Of a stretch of 62,024 bases of DNA, positions 1 through 8,260 are shown piece by piece; position 1 is the stretch's first letter; each line of letters starts with the position of its first letter. The translations under genes were made by a program, and so were the position numbers. Under the pieces are notes generated by a model. That model did no database searches. It was not told where the DNA came from and worked only from the letters and a program-made list of their open reading frames with translations. This stretch comes from an uncultured Rubrobacteraceae bacterium (GTDB taxonomy: Bacteria > Actinomycetota > Rubrobacteria > Rubrobacterales > Rubrobacteraceae), in NCBI GenBank assembly GCA_902806085.1, contig CADCVH010000115.1, positions 1 to 62,024 on the forward strand, written 5' to 3'.

Positions 1-40
1 CGCGGCTACCGTCCGCTGGACCAATCGCTGTGACAAACGC

Positions 41-84
41 TCTAGGTTTTGAGGTTCTAGGTTTTGAGGTCCTAGGTTTTGGGG
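41..84 (+). repeat. 15-bp tandem repeat, three units
   Basis: Two identical 15-bp units (TCTAGGTTTTGAGGT) at 41-55 and 56-70 are followed by a variant at 71-84. An inverted relative lies at 254-279 and further relatives at 26043-26066, 30718-30746 and 30872-30896. The flanking stretch 1-276 holds no credible gene; apart from these repeats I see only GC-rich sequence. Function unknown. Confidence 0.8.
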
Positions 85-253
85 CGGGGGTCGGCGGCGG
101 TGTGGGGGCGTTTATTTGTAACGGTGGGAGGAGGCCGTGTGGCTTGTGGTAGGCGCGGGCTCAAAGCTCTTCCTGCGGCGGGTGCTGGTCGGCGTCTTCG
201 TTGAGCGTGGGGCTTTCTGGACTCCGGGATCACTTTCCCGCATCACCGGAAGA

Positions 254-279
254 CCTGAAGCCTAAAACCTCAAAATCTA
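254..279 (-). repeat. inverted copy of the 15-bp repeat overlapping a stop codon
   Basis: Read on the minus strand this begins TAGATTTTGAGGT and continues with a TTTAGGCTTCAGG half, matching the family at 41-84 in opposite orientation about 170 bp away. Its first TAG is the stop codon of the small gene that ends at 277. Confidence 0.65.
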
Positions 280-537
280 ATTGATCTCTTTCACCCACGC
301 GGCGGTCCAGCCCGTCTCCGAGCGGACGTAGTCGCCCCGCCACGAGACGCCTTTGAGGCGGTCGAAGAGGCGGGCGGCCTCCGCGGGGTCTTCGAGGCCT
401 ATCTCGGCGCCCAGGGCCTCCACCTCGCTGCGCGGGACGTGGACCGGGATCTCCTCGAACTTGTCCTTGAGGGCTTCGCGCATCCGGATCTGTTGCCCCC
501 TGTCCGGGGTCCGGTGCCTTCCCTCTCTGATGGTCAT
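277..537 (-). CDS. small uncharacterised protein, 86 aa
   Basis: I do not recognise the family. The ATG is preceded by an AGGAGGTCGGCC ribosome site, which strongly supports both gene and start. The protein is soluble, charged and without Cys. A central stretch (about residues 25-65) looks like two helices with conserved-looking VPRSEVEAL and DPAEAARLFDRL segments, and a Trp-rich tail follows. The stop codon lies inside a dispersed repeat, so the natural C-terminus may have been altered by the repeat. It stands alone, transcribed away from the RND operon's end. Confidence 0.6.
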   Translation of the reverse strand: MTIREGRHRTPDRGQQIRMREALKDKFEEIPVHVPRSEVEALGAEIGLEDPAEAARLFDRLKGVSWRGDYVRSETGWTAAWVKEIN

Positions 538-613
538 GGCCGACCTCCTGTGTCGGGTGCTACTCGGACAAGTATGTAGCTTCCGTCGCTACGTGGCTGT
601 CGTACAAAACACG

Positions 614-1105
614 CTAGGGGTCTTCGAGCGCCCCGAGCACCGCCTCGACGGGGCCCTCTCCCTGGTACGAAAGGGCCACCTCCGAATGCTCGTCCACGAC
701 GACGATGGCGGCGGCGCGACCGGTGTTGCGGGCGCCGTACTCGCGGCTGACCCGGCCGCCCCAGTCCGGCAGGATGACCAGGTAGTCCGCCGGGTCCAGG
801 TCGGGGGGCAGCTCGCGCGTCGCCTGGTCGTAGGCGCTTGCGAGGACCAGCCCCACCGTCATCCAGTAGACGGGCGGGACGATGGAGAGGTCTATGACGC
901 TCGCCACGAGGACCTCCTCGGGGTCGGGGAAGCGGACGCGGACGGCGTGGTTGATCTCGCGCGCCGTCGGGGCCGTGCCCTGAAGGTGGAAGATGAGCAC
1001 GACCTTGCGTCCCCTCTGGTCCCGCAGGCCCACCCGTCGCCCCGAGCCCGCCGCGACGAGGTCGAACTCCGGCGCTTCTCTCCCGGTTTGCAGCCTCGAC
1101 TCCAA
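614..1105 (-). CDS. thioredoxin-fold (AhpC/TSA-like) protein lacking the peroxidatic Cys
   Basis: The N-terminus reads GREAPEFDLVAAGSGRRVGL, typical of peroxiredoxin/TlpA-like proteins, followed by a beta strand VVLIFHLQG. Where these families carry the catalytic Cys (usually F-x-P-x-x-x-x-x-C) this protein has FHLQGTAPTAR, and there is no Cys anywhere in its 163 residues, so peroxidase or disulfide chemistry is unlikely. The TTG start is 4 nt after the RND stop, with GAAGAAGGG as a plausible ribosome site. It is therefore the third gene of a marR-RND-this operon. A redox-inactive binding or structural role is inference. Confidence 0.7.
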   Translation of the reverse strand: MESRLQTGREAPEFDLVAAGSGRRVGLRDQRGRKVVLIFHLQGTAPTAREINHAVRVRFPDPEEVLVASVIDLSIVPPVYWMTVGLVLASAYDQATRELPPDLDPADYLVILPDWGGRVSREYGARNTGRAAAIVVVDEHSEVALSYQGEGPVEAVLGALEDP

Positions 1106-1109
1106 GTGG

Positions 1110-4100
1110 CTAACCCTTCTTCCGCCGCAGGCCGCCCCTGAGGAGCGAGTAGCCGACGGGGACGACGAGCAGGGTCAGGAACGTCGAGGTGACGAGCCCC
1201 CCGATCACGGGTATCGCGAGGCTGCTGGAGATGAGCGCGCTCCCCCCACCGCCGAACCCGAACGCGAGGGGGACGAGGGCGAAGATGGTGGCCAGGGCCG
1301 TCATCAGGATCGGGCGCAACCTCGCGCGTCCCGCCTCGAAGATCGCGCCGTCCACCGTGTCGTGGCGCCCGCGGGCGTTCTGGGCGAAGTCCACGAGCAG
1401 GATCGCGTTCGAGACGACGATCCCGATCAGGAGCAAGACCCCCAAAAGCGCCGGCAGGGAGAGCGCCGTGCCGGTGACGAGCAGCGCCCCGAAGGCCCCG
1501 GCGGTCGTGAGCGGCACGGCGAGCAGGATGATCAGCGGCGTTACGAGGGAGCCGAAGAAGACGACCAGGATCAGGTACACCAGCACGAGCGCCACCCCGA
1601 TGGAGAGGATCAGGTTCCTGAAGCTCTCCTCGATGTCCTCGCTCTCCCCCCCGACGCCCGCTGTCACGCCGTCGGGCAGGTCCAGCCCGGGCAGCGCGGC
1701 GTTCACCTCGTTCGAGACGGAGCTGGTGTCCTCGGAGGTGATGGTGCCGGTAACGGTAACGGCCCGGTCCCCGTCGTCGCGGCTTATGGCCGACGGCGCT
1801 TGGACCTCCCTGACCTCCGCCACGTCCCCCACGGTCTGCCCGGACCCGAGGGGAAGCCCGCGGACCTCCTCGATGGAATCGACCGACCCCTCCGGCAGGC
1901 CGATGGCGACGGGCTCGTCGCCGAGCGTCACCTCCGAACCCGTCCCGCCGAGCAGGGTCCCGAGCGAGGTCGAGACGGCGCCCGGGGAGAGGCCCGCCTT
2001 TGCGGCGTCCCCGGCGTCGACGGAGACCTCTATCTCCGGGCTGACCTCCGATAGGTCGCTCTGGACGTTGGTCACGTCGTCGGTTCGGTCAAGCTCGTCT
2101 ACCACGGTCTCGGAGGCCCGCCTGAGCTCTTCCTCGGTGCCGCCGGTTATGGTGACCTCGATGCCGCCGGTCGGCGGGCCCTGCTGCAGGATCTGGACCT
2201 GGAAGCCCTCGCCGAAGCGGTCGCTTCCCTCCTCGGCCAGCCTGCTTAGGGTCTCCTGCACGTTGGCGTTCTCCCCGACCACGATGAACGCCTGGGCCTG
2301 GTTACCGGTACGCAAAGGGGCGTCGGGGTTGAAGTTGTCCTCGCCGCCGATGGAGAGCTGGTAGCTCTCCACGCCGCGGTCTTCGTTCATGAAGTCCTCG
2401 AAGGGCCGCAGCTCCTCGCTGGTCTCGCCGATGGCGGTCCCCGCCGGCAACTCCACAGTCGCCTGCAGGAGTCGCTCCTCGCTCGGCGGGAAGAAGCTGA
2501 CCGCGAGGAACGGTATCGCCGCCAGCCCCCCAACGAACGCCAGAAGCGCTATGAGGAGGACCGCGAGCCGGTGCCTAAGGCTCCACAGCAGCAGGGGCGC
2601 GTAGAGGTCGACGAGCAGGCCGTCCGAGCCCCCCCCGCGGCGGGCCGCCGAGCGCCTCGCCGCCCGCGCCGCGAGAACCGCCAGGCCGACGATCAGGAGC
2701 GCGGCCACCGCCCCCGCGACCACCAAAAAGACCGGCGAGCCCGTGTCTATCCCGCCGACGACGTTGCGCGCACCGTCCGAGATCCCGCCGAGACCCTCGA
2801 TGATGCCCGCCGGGATGAAGGACAACCCGTCGAGCAAGCCCGTTCCGGCCGCGACCACGGCCCCGACGAAGAGCAAGCCCAAGACCAGCAGCGAGAAGAC
2901 CAGCACCCTTGGCACGCCCGGACCGCGCCGGGTCCTGCGCGCGCGGCGGCCCCCATCCACCGGGTACTCGCCGTCCTCGTAATCCTCCGGAGACACCTCG
3001 CGGTCGTTCTCTTCCGTTCGCGGCTCCGGGACCGCCCCCCGTTTCGCCTGGCGCTTGATAAAGACGCTGGTGAGCACCGGGATGACGGTTATGGAGACGA
3101 TCAGGGAGGCGATCAGGGCGAAGGCCACGGTCAGGGAGAGCGGCAGGAAAAACTTGCTCACGATGCCGCCGACCAGCCCCAGGGGCAGGAAGACGGCGGT
3201 CGTGGTCAGCGTGGACGAGGTAATGGCGCTCGCCACCTCGTTCGTGCCCTTGAGGGCGGCCTCCTCGGGGCTGTAGCCCTCCTGCACGTAGCGGTAGGAG
3301 TTCTCAAGCACCACGATCGCGTCGTCCACCACGCGCCCGACGGCTATCGTGAGGCCCGCCAGGGTGATGATGTTCAACGTCAGGTTGTCCGCCCAGGAGA
3401 AGAGCAGGGCGGCCAGGATGGAGGTGGGCAGGGAGACGGCGGTGACCAGCGTGGCGCGCAAGGAGCGGAGGAAGAGGAAGATGATCCCGACGGCCAGAAG
3501 CCCGCCGATGAGCGCCTTCTCCACCAGCCCGTTCACCGACTCCTCGACGTCTTCGGCCGAGTTGAAGACCACGATCACCTCGTCCTCGCCAAGGTCCTCG
3601 CGCACCTGCCCTAGCGCCTGCGTAACGCCCTCGGCCACCTCGACGGTGTTCGCCTCCGGCTCCTTGACGACGTTGAGCCCGAGGCTGGGCTCCCCGTTTG
3701 TCCGGGAGACGCCCGAGATGTCCGAGCTCGCCTCCCCGACATCCGCCACGTCGGAGAGCAAGACCGGCTCGGGCGCCTCCGCCGCCGTAGGCGCCGCACC
3801 CGCCGGCGCGGGCGCAGCCGATGGCGGTGCGGACGCCCCAGTCGGGGCCCCGGCCGGAGCCCCCGTTGGAGCCCCCGCAGGCGCTCCCGTGGGCGCCCCT
3901 CCCGCGGGTGCTCCGGTGGGCGCTGCCGTGGGCGCTGCCGCGGCGCCGACGGGCAGGTCGCGGAGTTGTTCGACCGTGGTCAGCTCGCTCGTGGTGCGGA
4001 CGGGTGTGGAGAGGCCGTCCACGCTCACGTCGCCCACGGGCGCGTTCACGTTCGAGCCGGAGATGGCGCCGATTATCGCCTCGGCGGGGATGCCGCGCTC

Positions 4101-4679
4101 CTCGAGCTCGGCGGGCTTGAGGTCCACCTCAAGCTGCCGCTCGGAGCCCCCGACGAGGTCCGCGCTCGCCACGCCCTCGACGTCCTCGATGAGCGGTATG
4201 GCCTCGTCCTCGGCGTACTCGGTGACGCGGGCGAGGTCCCCGTCCTTTGCAGACAGGGAGACGTTCAGGATGGGGAACTGCGAGGCAGATTGGCGGTTCA
4301 CCTCGGGGGCGGCGGCCTGCTCGGGGAGGGAGACGCCGTTTATGGCGTCGTTGATCTCGTCCTCGGCCTGCTCGGTGTCCACGTCGAGCCCGAACTCCAC
4401 GACGAGCACGGAGAAGCCGGGCGAGCTCGTCGCCTGGACGCCCTCTATGCCCTCGATACCCTCGACGGAATCCTGCAAAGGCTGCGTGACCTGCTCGTCC
4501 ACGAGGTCGGGCCCGGCCCCCGCCACCGGTGTGGAGACGGTGATGAGCGGGAACTCGATGTCGGGCAACAACTCCTGGTTGAGCCGCGTCGTCGCGTATG
4601 AGCCGGCCCCTATGAGGATCACGGCCGCCAGGAAGACGACGGACTTGTTCTTCAGGCACCAGCGGACTATCGCCTGCAC
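1110..4679 (-). CDS. RND-family efflux transporter, inner-membrane permease (AcrB/Swr type)
   Basis: A 1189-residue proton-driven exporter of the HAE-RND kind. The N-terminus has TM1 and then periplasmic PN/PC-type sequence with TPVAGAGPDLVDEQVTQPLQ. Segment GRVVDDAIVVLENSYR is the hallmark TM4 acidic motif, and the C-terminal half repeats the architecture, ending with LIGIVVSNAILLVDFAQNAR. GTG start overlaps the marR stop by one base. Two oddities stand out. A Pro/Thr/Gly/Ala repeat of about 55 residues (roughly 247-303, built on GAPTGAPA) sits in the first periplasmic domain. An extra ~130-residue insert between TM6 and TM7 carries two additional hydrophobic segments. No membrane-fusion or outer-membrane partner is nearby, as expected for a Gram-positive. 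Substrate unknown. Confidence 0.9.
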   Translation of the reverse strand: MQAIVRWCLKNKSVVFLAAVILIGAGSYATTRLNQELLPDIEFPLITVSTPVAGAGPDLVDEQVTQPLQDSVEGIEGIEGVQATSSPGFSVLVVEFGLDVDTEQAEDEINDAINGVSLPEQAAAPEVNRQSASQFPILNVSLSAKDGDLARVTEYAEDEAIPLIEDVEGVASADLVGGSERQLEVDLKPAELEERGIPAEAIIGAISGSNVNAPVGDVSVDGLSTPVRTTSELTTVEQLRDLPVGAAAAPTAAPTGAPAGGAPTGAPAGAPTGAPAGAPTGASAPPSAAPAPAGAAPTAAEAPEPVLLSDVADVGEASSDISGVSRTNGEPSLGLNVVKEPEANTVEVAEGVTQALGQVREDLGEDEVIVVFNSAEDVEESVNGLVEKALIGGLLAVGIIFLFLRSLRATLVTAVSLPTSILAALLFSWADNLTLNIITLAGLTIAVGRVVDDAIVVLENSYRYVQEGYSPEEAALKGTNEVASAITSSTLTTTAVFLPLGLVGGIVSKFFLPLSLTVAFALIASLIVSITVIPVLTSVFIKRQAKRGAVPEPRTEENDREVSPEDYEDGEYPVDGGRRARRTRRGPGVPRVLVFSLLVLGLLFVGAVVAAGTGLLDGLSFIPAGIIEGLGGISDGARNVVGGIDTGSPVFLVVAGAVAALLIVGLAVLAARAARRSAARRGGGSDGLLVDLYAPLLLWSLRHRLAVLLIALLAFVGGLAAIPFLAVSFFPPSEERLLQATVELPAGTAIGETSEELRPFEDFMNEDRGVESYQLSIGGEDNFNPDAPLRTGNQAQAFIVVGENANVQETLSRLAEEGSDRFGEGFQVQILQQGPPTGGIEVTITGGTEEELRRASETVVDELDRTDDVTNVQSDLSEVSPEIEVSVDAGDAAKAGLSPGAVSTSLGTLLGGTGSEVTLGDEPVAIGLPEGSVDSIEEVRGLPLGSGQTVGDVAEVREVQAPSAISRDDGDRAVTVTGTITSEDTSSVSNEVNAALPGLDLPDGVTAGVGGESEDIEESFRNLILSIGVALVLVYLILVVFFGSLVTPLIILLAVPLTTAGAFGALLVTGTALSLPALLGVLLLIGIVVSNAILLVDFAQNARGRHDTVDGAIFEAGRARLRPILMTALATIFALVPLAFGFGGGGSALISSSLAIPVIGGLVTSTFLTLLVVPVGYSLLRGGLRRKKG
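3783..3953. repeat. coding tandem repeat (GAPTGAPA-type) inside the RND gene
   Basis: Degenerate 12-nt units encode alternating Gly-Ala-Pro-Thr/Ala in the periplasmic part of the exporter. Such a tract is prone to copy-number change and would behave as a flexible spacer between the PN and PC subdomains. Confidence 0.6.
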
Positions 4680-5167
4680 TAGTTTTCCTCCCCCGGCACC
4701 CGGCCGAGCGCCGCCGTGATCTCCTTGAGGCCCTTGTAGAAGGCCACCGCCTCTTCGTCCGTCAACGTGTCCAGCGCGGCGTTTAGCTGGGTGCGGCGCA
4801 CGCCCATGATCCTGCGCGCCACCTCGTGCATCCCCGGCGCGTAGTCGACCAGCACCACCCTCCTGTCCTCAGGGTCGTGGCGGCGCTCGATCATGCCGTG
4901 CTCCGAGAGCCTGTCCACGAGCTGCGTCGCGGCCGGCCGCGATACCCCCAGGGTGTGGGCGATGTGGCCGACCGAACACGGCCCCTTCGCGAGCGCTATG
5001 AGCACCTGTATGTGGCCCGGGGAGACGTGCGCGTCGGACGGAAAGGCGTGCGCGGGAGCCCCGGCCTTCACGGACGCCTCCAGCTCCAGCGGCACCGGCC
5101 GACCCAACTCACGCCCCAAAACCGGCAACAACAACACGATCTCGTCTACCAATCTCTCCCGGTCCAC
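4679..5167 (-). CDS. MarR-family transcriptional regulator
   Basis: Winged helix-turn-helix in the middle of the protein: CSVGHIAHTLGVSRPAATQL is the recognition region, followed by wing residues DPEDRRVVLV. It is the first gene of the operon with the RND exporter (stop/start overlap of 1 nt), so it probably represses the exporter in response to a ligand. I place the start at the GTG at 5167, which has GGACGGGAAG upstream. The frame stays open to a TTG at 5245, but that extension is AT-rich, uses TTA/AAT codons unlike the rest, and carries an inverted repeat that looks like the operator. The longer 188-aa form cannot be excluded. Confidence 0.85.
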   Translation of the reverse strand: MDRERLVDEIVLLLPVLGRELGRPVPLELEASVKAGAPAHAFPSDAHVSPGHIQVLIALAKGPCSVGHIAHTLGVSRPAATQLVDRLSEHGMIERRHDPEDRRVVLVDYAPGMHEVARRIMGVRRTQLNAALDTLTDEEAVAFYKGLKEITAALGRVPGEEN

Positions 5168-5192
5168 ACGCTTCCCGTCCAGTTCGGCTTCG

Positions 5193-5218
5193 TTAAGCGA
5201 CTTATTTAACCGCCTTAA
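5193..5218. promoter_or_regulatory. candidate MarR operator, imperfect inverted repeat
   Basis: TTAAGCG (5193) and CGCCTTAA (5211-5218) form an interrupted inverted repeat in an AT-rich island between the divergent marR and hydrolase genes. Autoregulation by MarR proteins at such sites is well known; here binding is inferred only. Confidence 0.5.
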
Positions 5219-5316
5219 TGATATGTGAGGTGATGGATCTGTCAAGGGATCTTCTCGCGGTCCGTGCAGATCGGGTACGATCCGGTCCGCCGAGGGTTTC
5301 GGAAGTGGGGAGGTTT

Positions 5317-6249
5317 ATGGTCAGGCTGAAGGCGGCCGTGGCGGCCGGTGTGGCGGGCGGGCTCTGGGCCCTCAATAACAGGTTAGAGAAGACGGCTCTC
5401 CCGGCGAGGCTGGGCGGTGAGGCCAGGCGTTACCGGTGGGGCGGCGGAAAGATAGCGTACTCCGTCGCCGGTGAGGGAGAGCCGCTGCTGCTCGTCCACG
5501 GCGTCTACGCCGGCGCGTCCTCGCTGGAGTTCCGCGCGAACTTCGAGGAGCTATCCAGGAGCTTCCGGGTGTACGCGTTGGACCTGCTGGGCTGCGGGTT
5601 CTCGCAAAAGCCCCGGCGGCGTTACGCGCCGGACGACGTGACGGGCCAGATCGAGGCGTTCGCGAGGGAGGAGATCGGGGCGGGAGCCCATCTCGTCGCG
5701 AGCTCCCTCTCCGCGGCCCTCGTCGTCCCGGCCGCCGTGCGCAACCCGAAGCTCTTCGAGAAGCTCGTCCTCGTCTGCCCCACCGGCTACGGCACCCTGG
5801 ACCGTCCCTCCGGCCTCCTCGGGGACGCCGTCTACGGCCTCTTCCGGGCGCCGGTCCTCGGCGACACCCTCTACCACGCCCTCGTCTCCCGGGCCGGCAT
5901 CCGCTACTACCTGGAGAAGATGGCCTACCACGACCCGCAGCTCGTGACCCAAGACGTCGTCGAGGACTACTACCGGGCCGGGCACGGGCCCGGGGCCAGG
6001 CACTTCCCGGCCGCCTTCGTGTCCGGGAAGCTGAACCTCGGGATCTCGGACCTCTGGCCCAGGGTGCCGCACAAGAGCCTCGTCTGCTGGGGCCAGGAGG
6101 CGAAAACCGTCCCCCTCTCGGACGGGAACAACTTTGCACGCAACAACCCGCGCGCCGAGCCCCGCGTCTTCAGGGACGCCGCCCTCCTCCCCCACGTCGA
6201 GCGGGCCGAGAGGTTCAACGAGGAAGTGCGGACGTTCTTGTCCGGTTGA
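5317..6249 (+). CDS. alpha/beta hydrolase
   Basis: An alpha/beta-hydrolase fold of about 310 residues. The oxyanion motif is LLLVHGVYAGASS, the nucleophile elbow region HLVASSLSAALVV, and LLPHVERAERFN near the end supplies the likely catalytic His. The elbow reads A-S-S-L-S rather than G-x-S-x-G, and the usual Asp position in the WGQEAKTVPL segment lacks a clear Asp, so the catalytic set is unusual. The ATG at 5317 has a strong GTGGGGAGG site; the frame is open further upstream but runs through the promoter region. It is divergent from marR, so it may be co-regulated by it. Confidence 0.8.
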   Translation: MVRLKAAVAAGVAGGLWALNNRLEKTALPARLGGEARRYRWGGGKIAYSVAGEGEPLLLVHGVYAGASSLEFRANFEELSRSFRVYALDLLGCGFSQKPRRRYAPDDVTGQIEAFAREEIGAGAHLVASSLSAALVVPAAVRNPKLFEKLVLVCPTGYGTLDRPSGLLGDAVYGLFRAPVLGDTLYHALVSRAGIRYYLEKMAYHDPQLVTQDVVEDYYRAGHGPGARHFPAAFVSGKLNLGISDLWPRVPHKSLVCWGQEAKTVPLSDGNNFARNNPRAEPRVFRDAALLPHVERAERFNEEVRTFLSG

Positions 6250-6276
6250 AGGCCGGGCCACGCCCCGATCGCCCCC

Positions 6277-6795
6277 TCAGGCCTCGCTCCGGCCGGCCCG
6301 AAGGACGTCGGGCTCCTGGAGGACGTGCATGCCGATCTCCCCAAAGAGGGCCACGGCGTCGCCCATGCCGCCTGGTATAGCCGGCCTGTCGGGCGGCGGG
6401 ATCGTGCGGGTGCGGGCGCGCTCCCCGAGCTCCGTGATCGTCCGCTCGAAGCCGGCAGGGGTGTAGGAGTTGAGTAGCGTCGCCGTCCGGGAGTCCACCC
6501 TGAAGGAGTGGACCGTGCCGCGCGGGATCAGCACGAAAGAGCCCGCCCCGGCCTTCAGCTCCCGACCGTTCGTCAGGTAGGTGATCTCGCCGTCGATGAC
6601 GAAGAACTGCTCGTCCTGGTCGTGGTGGTGGGGACCGGGACCGGAGCCCCTGGGACAGAGCTGCCACATCAGCGAGTAGGCGCCCCCGGTCTGCTCCCCG
6701 CTGGCGAGCACCACCCAAAGGATGCCGACCATCCAGTAGGCCGGCCCCTCTTCGACGGTGTCGACATACGGCGCCGCCTTCGGTTCTTCGTTCAT
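6277..6795 (-). CDS. cupin-domain protein
   Basis: Single-domain cupin. Motif 1 is GPGPHHHDQDEQFFVIDGE, with metal-binding His residues and a Glu, and motif 2 is GSFVLIPRGTVHSF, with the last His. The family includes quercetinase-like dioxygenases and sugar isomerases; substrate cannot be told. The ATG at 6795 has GGAGGAAC about 9 nt upstream, making the protein 172 residues; a longer reading frame upstream lacks such a site. It converges with the hydrolase and is followed upstream by the PPOX gene on the same strand with a gap of about 100 nt. Confidence 0.8.
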   Translation of the reverse strand: MNEEPKAAPYVDTVEEGPAYWMVGILWVVLASGEQTGGAYSLMWQLCPRGSGPGPHHHDQDEQFFVIDGEITYLTNGRELKAGAGSFVLIPRGTVHSFRVDSRTATLLNSYTPAGFERTITELGERARTRTIPPPDRPAIPGGMGDAVALFGEIGMHVLQEPDVLRAGRSEA

Positions 6796-6892
6796 CTGCC
6801 CGTTCCTCCTCGCCTGTTTGATGATCCTTCGGGGGCCGACCACCAGCCGGGACCGCCCATCGAGGCCGACCGCACCTCGGACAGCGGGGGAA

Positions 6893-7315
6893 CTAACCCA
6901 TGCCGCTGATCTTCTCGGGCTCTATGGCGATGATCACCCGCGCCTGCTCGCGCCCCCCGAACCAGGGGTAGGGCCCCCCCAAGCACTTCCCGGAGAGCCC
7001 CTCTATGTGATCGGCCCCGCCCTCCTCGGTGACCCACGCCACCCGCCCGCGCACCTGGAAGTAGCGGCGGGGGTCGGCGGGGTCCGAGACGGCCACGGCC
7101 ACGCGCGGGTCGCGCTCCACGTTCCTGACCTTCAGGAAGCCCCGGACGCTGTTGATGAGGACGCGCTCGCCGTCGGTGTCCACCCAGGTCTGGGTTAGCT
7201 GGGGCGAGCCGTCGGGCATGGTGGTGGCCACGTAGCAGGTGCTCGGTCGGCGCAGCAACTCCAGCAGGTTCCGGGGCAATTCCATGCGCGGTCTCCAATT
7301 CTTGGCCTCTGACAC
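6893..7315 (-). CDS. PPOX-class (pyridoxamine-oxidase-like split-barrel) flavin/F420 enzyme
   Basis: About 140 residues with the split-barrel pattern: LLRRPSTCYVATTMPDGSP, then WVDTDGERVLINSVRG, KVRNVERDPRVAVAV and RYFQVRGRVAWV. This matches actinobacterial PPOX-class F420- or FMN-dependent oxidoreductases and biliverdin reductase-like proteins. The GTG at 7315 has AAAGGAG 5 nt upstream; the TTG at 7333 abuts an operator-like palindrome and is less likely. It is divergent from a TetR gene, and the shared intergenic region carries two matching palindromes, so it is probably the TetR target. Confidence 0.8.
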   Translation of the reverse strand: MSEAKNWRPRMELPRNLLELLRRPSTCYVATTMPDGSPQLTQTWVDTDGERVLINSVRGFLKVRNVERDPRVAVAVSDPADPRRYFQVRGRVAWVTEEGGADHIEGLSGKCLGGPYPWFGGREQARVIIAIEPEKISGMG

Positions 7316-7333
7316 AATGACTCCTTTGCTCAA

Positions 7334-7355
7334 AAGTGGAAGTTAACTTCAACTT
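7334..7355. promoter_or_regulatory. palindromic operator candidate 1
   Basis: Perfect 12-bp palindrome GAAGTTAACTTC (7339-7350), extended by AAGT...ACTT arms to 22 bp. It matches a second palindrome whose centre lies 43 bp away (about four helical turns). Likely TetR site governing the PPOX gene. Confidence 0.75.
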
Positions 7356-7376
7356 ATAGAAGGGACTATAGCACAA

Positions 7377-7398
7377 AAACGGAAATTAATTTCTACTT
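7377..7398. promoter_or_regulatory. palindromic operator candidate 2
   Basis: Perfect palindrome GAAATTAATTTC (7382-7393) with an ACTT right arm, sharing spacing and flanks with the site at 7334-7355. It lies 38 bp before the TetR start and overlaps the alternative TTG at 7397, arguing for the downstream GTG. Confidence 0.75.
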
Positions 7399-7435
7399 GA
7401 ACCATGATTTTCCGCTTCTGCGGTATGATGGGGCC

Positions 7436-8170
7436 GTGTCAGAGATCCCCCCTCCGTCCGACCGCCCTCCTTTGCGCCGCGACGCCGAGCGCAACCGCCG
7501 GCGGATCCTCACCGCGGCCCGCGGGCTGATCGCCGAGCGCGGGCTGGGTGTGGGCTACGAGGAGATCGCCCGGGAGGCCGAGGTCGGGGTCGGCACCGTC
7601 TACCGGCGGTTCCCCTCCCGGGACGGGCTCTTTTACGAGCTGTTCCACGACCGGGTGGACGCCGTCGTCGGGATCCTGGAGGAGGCCCTCGCGGTCGAGG
7701 ACCCGTGGGAAGGGCTGCGCCGGTTCATGCGGCGCGACTTCGAGCTGCAGGCGTCGGACCGCGGGCTGCGGGAGTTCATGCTCGGCGGCGCCGACAGCAC
7801 CGAGTTGGGGCGGCGCTCACGGGGGCGGATCCAGCCGCTCGTCGCGGAGCTCGTGGAGCGAGCCCGGTCGGCGGGCCGCCTGCGCGCGGACGTCGGGCAG
7901 GGCGATATCGAGATCATCCTGGCCATGGTCGGCGGGCTTATGGACGCGTCGGTCCGCGTGGACCCCGACCTGTGGCGGCGCTACCTCGCGATGGTCCTCG
8001 ACGGGATCCAAAGCGGAGACCGGCACGACGAGCTACCGGGCGAGCCACCGGACCAGGCCGAGGTCGGCCGGATCCTCGCCGGATGGGCCCGGCCGCGGCG
8101 GGGCCAGGGCCGACCGCGGGACCCAGAGGCTCCCGCCCGCGCCGGGCCCCAATCCGAAACGGGGTCTTGA
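7436..8170 (+). CDS. TetR-family transcriptional regulator
   Basis: The N-terminal HTH is clear: RRRILTAARGLIAERG, then YEEIAREAEVGVGTVYRRF and PSRDGLFYELF. The C-terminal ligand domain of about 150 residues is typical of actinobacterial TetR proteins with the SBP-like DxELxxRS... helices. It is divergent from the PPOX enzyme, and the two palindromes between them fit TetR autoregulation. I use the GTG at 7436 because the longer frame to 7397 would run through the second palindrome. The tail is Pro/Arg-rich and low in order. Confidence 0.85.
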   Translation: MSEIPPPSDRPPLRRDAERNRRRILTAARGLIAERGLGVGYEEIAREAEVGVGTVYRRFPSRDGLFYELFHDRVDAVVGILEEALAVEDPWEGLRRFMRRDFELQASDRGLREFMLGGADSTELGRRSRGRIQPLVAELVERARSAGRLRADVGQGDIEIILAMVGGLMDASVRVDPDLWRRYLAMVLDGIQSGDRHDELPGEPPDQAEVGRILAGWARPRRGQGRPRDPEAPARAGPQSETGS

Positions 8171-8260
8171 GGGTCGTACGATCCTATGTGGCCGCCCGGG
8201 GGGGCCGCCCGGGGGAGCGCGGCGGTCGCGGCGGCTCCACAGCGGGAGAAAGGGGTCAGG

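Noticed and set aside
3349-4719. Long plus-strand frame opposite the RND gene
   Set aside because: Antisense frame with Ser/Thr/Pro-rich low-complexity translation; the opposite strand encodes a clear RND protein, and long antisense frames are expected at this GC content.
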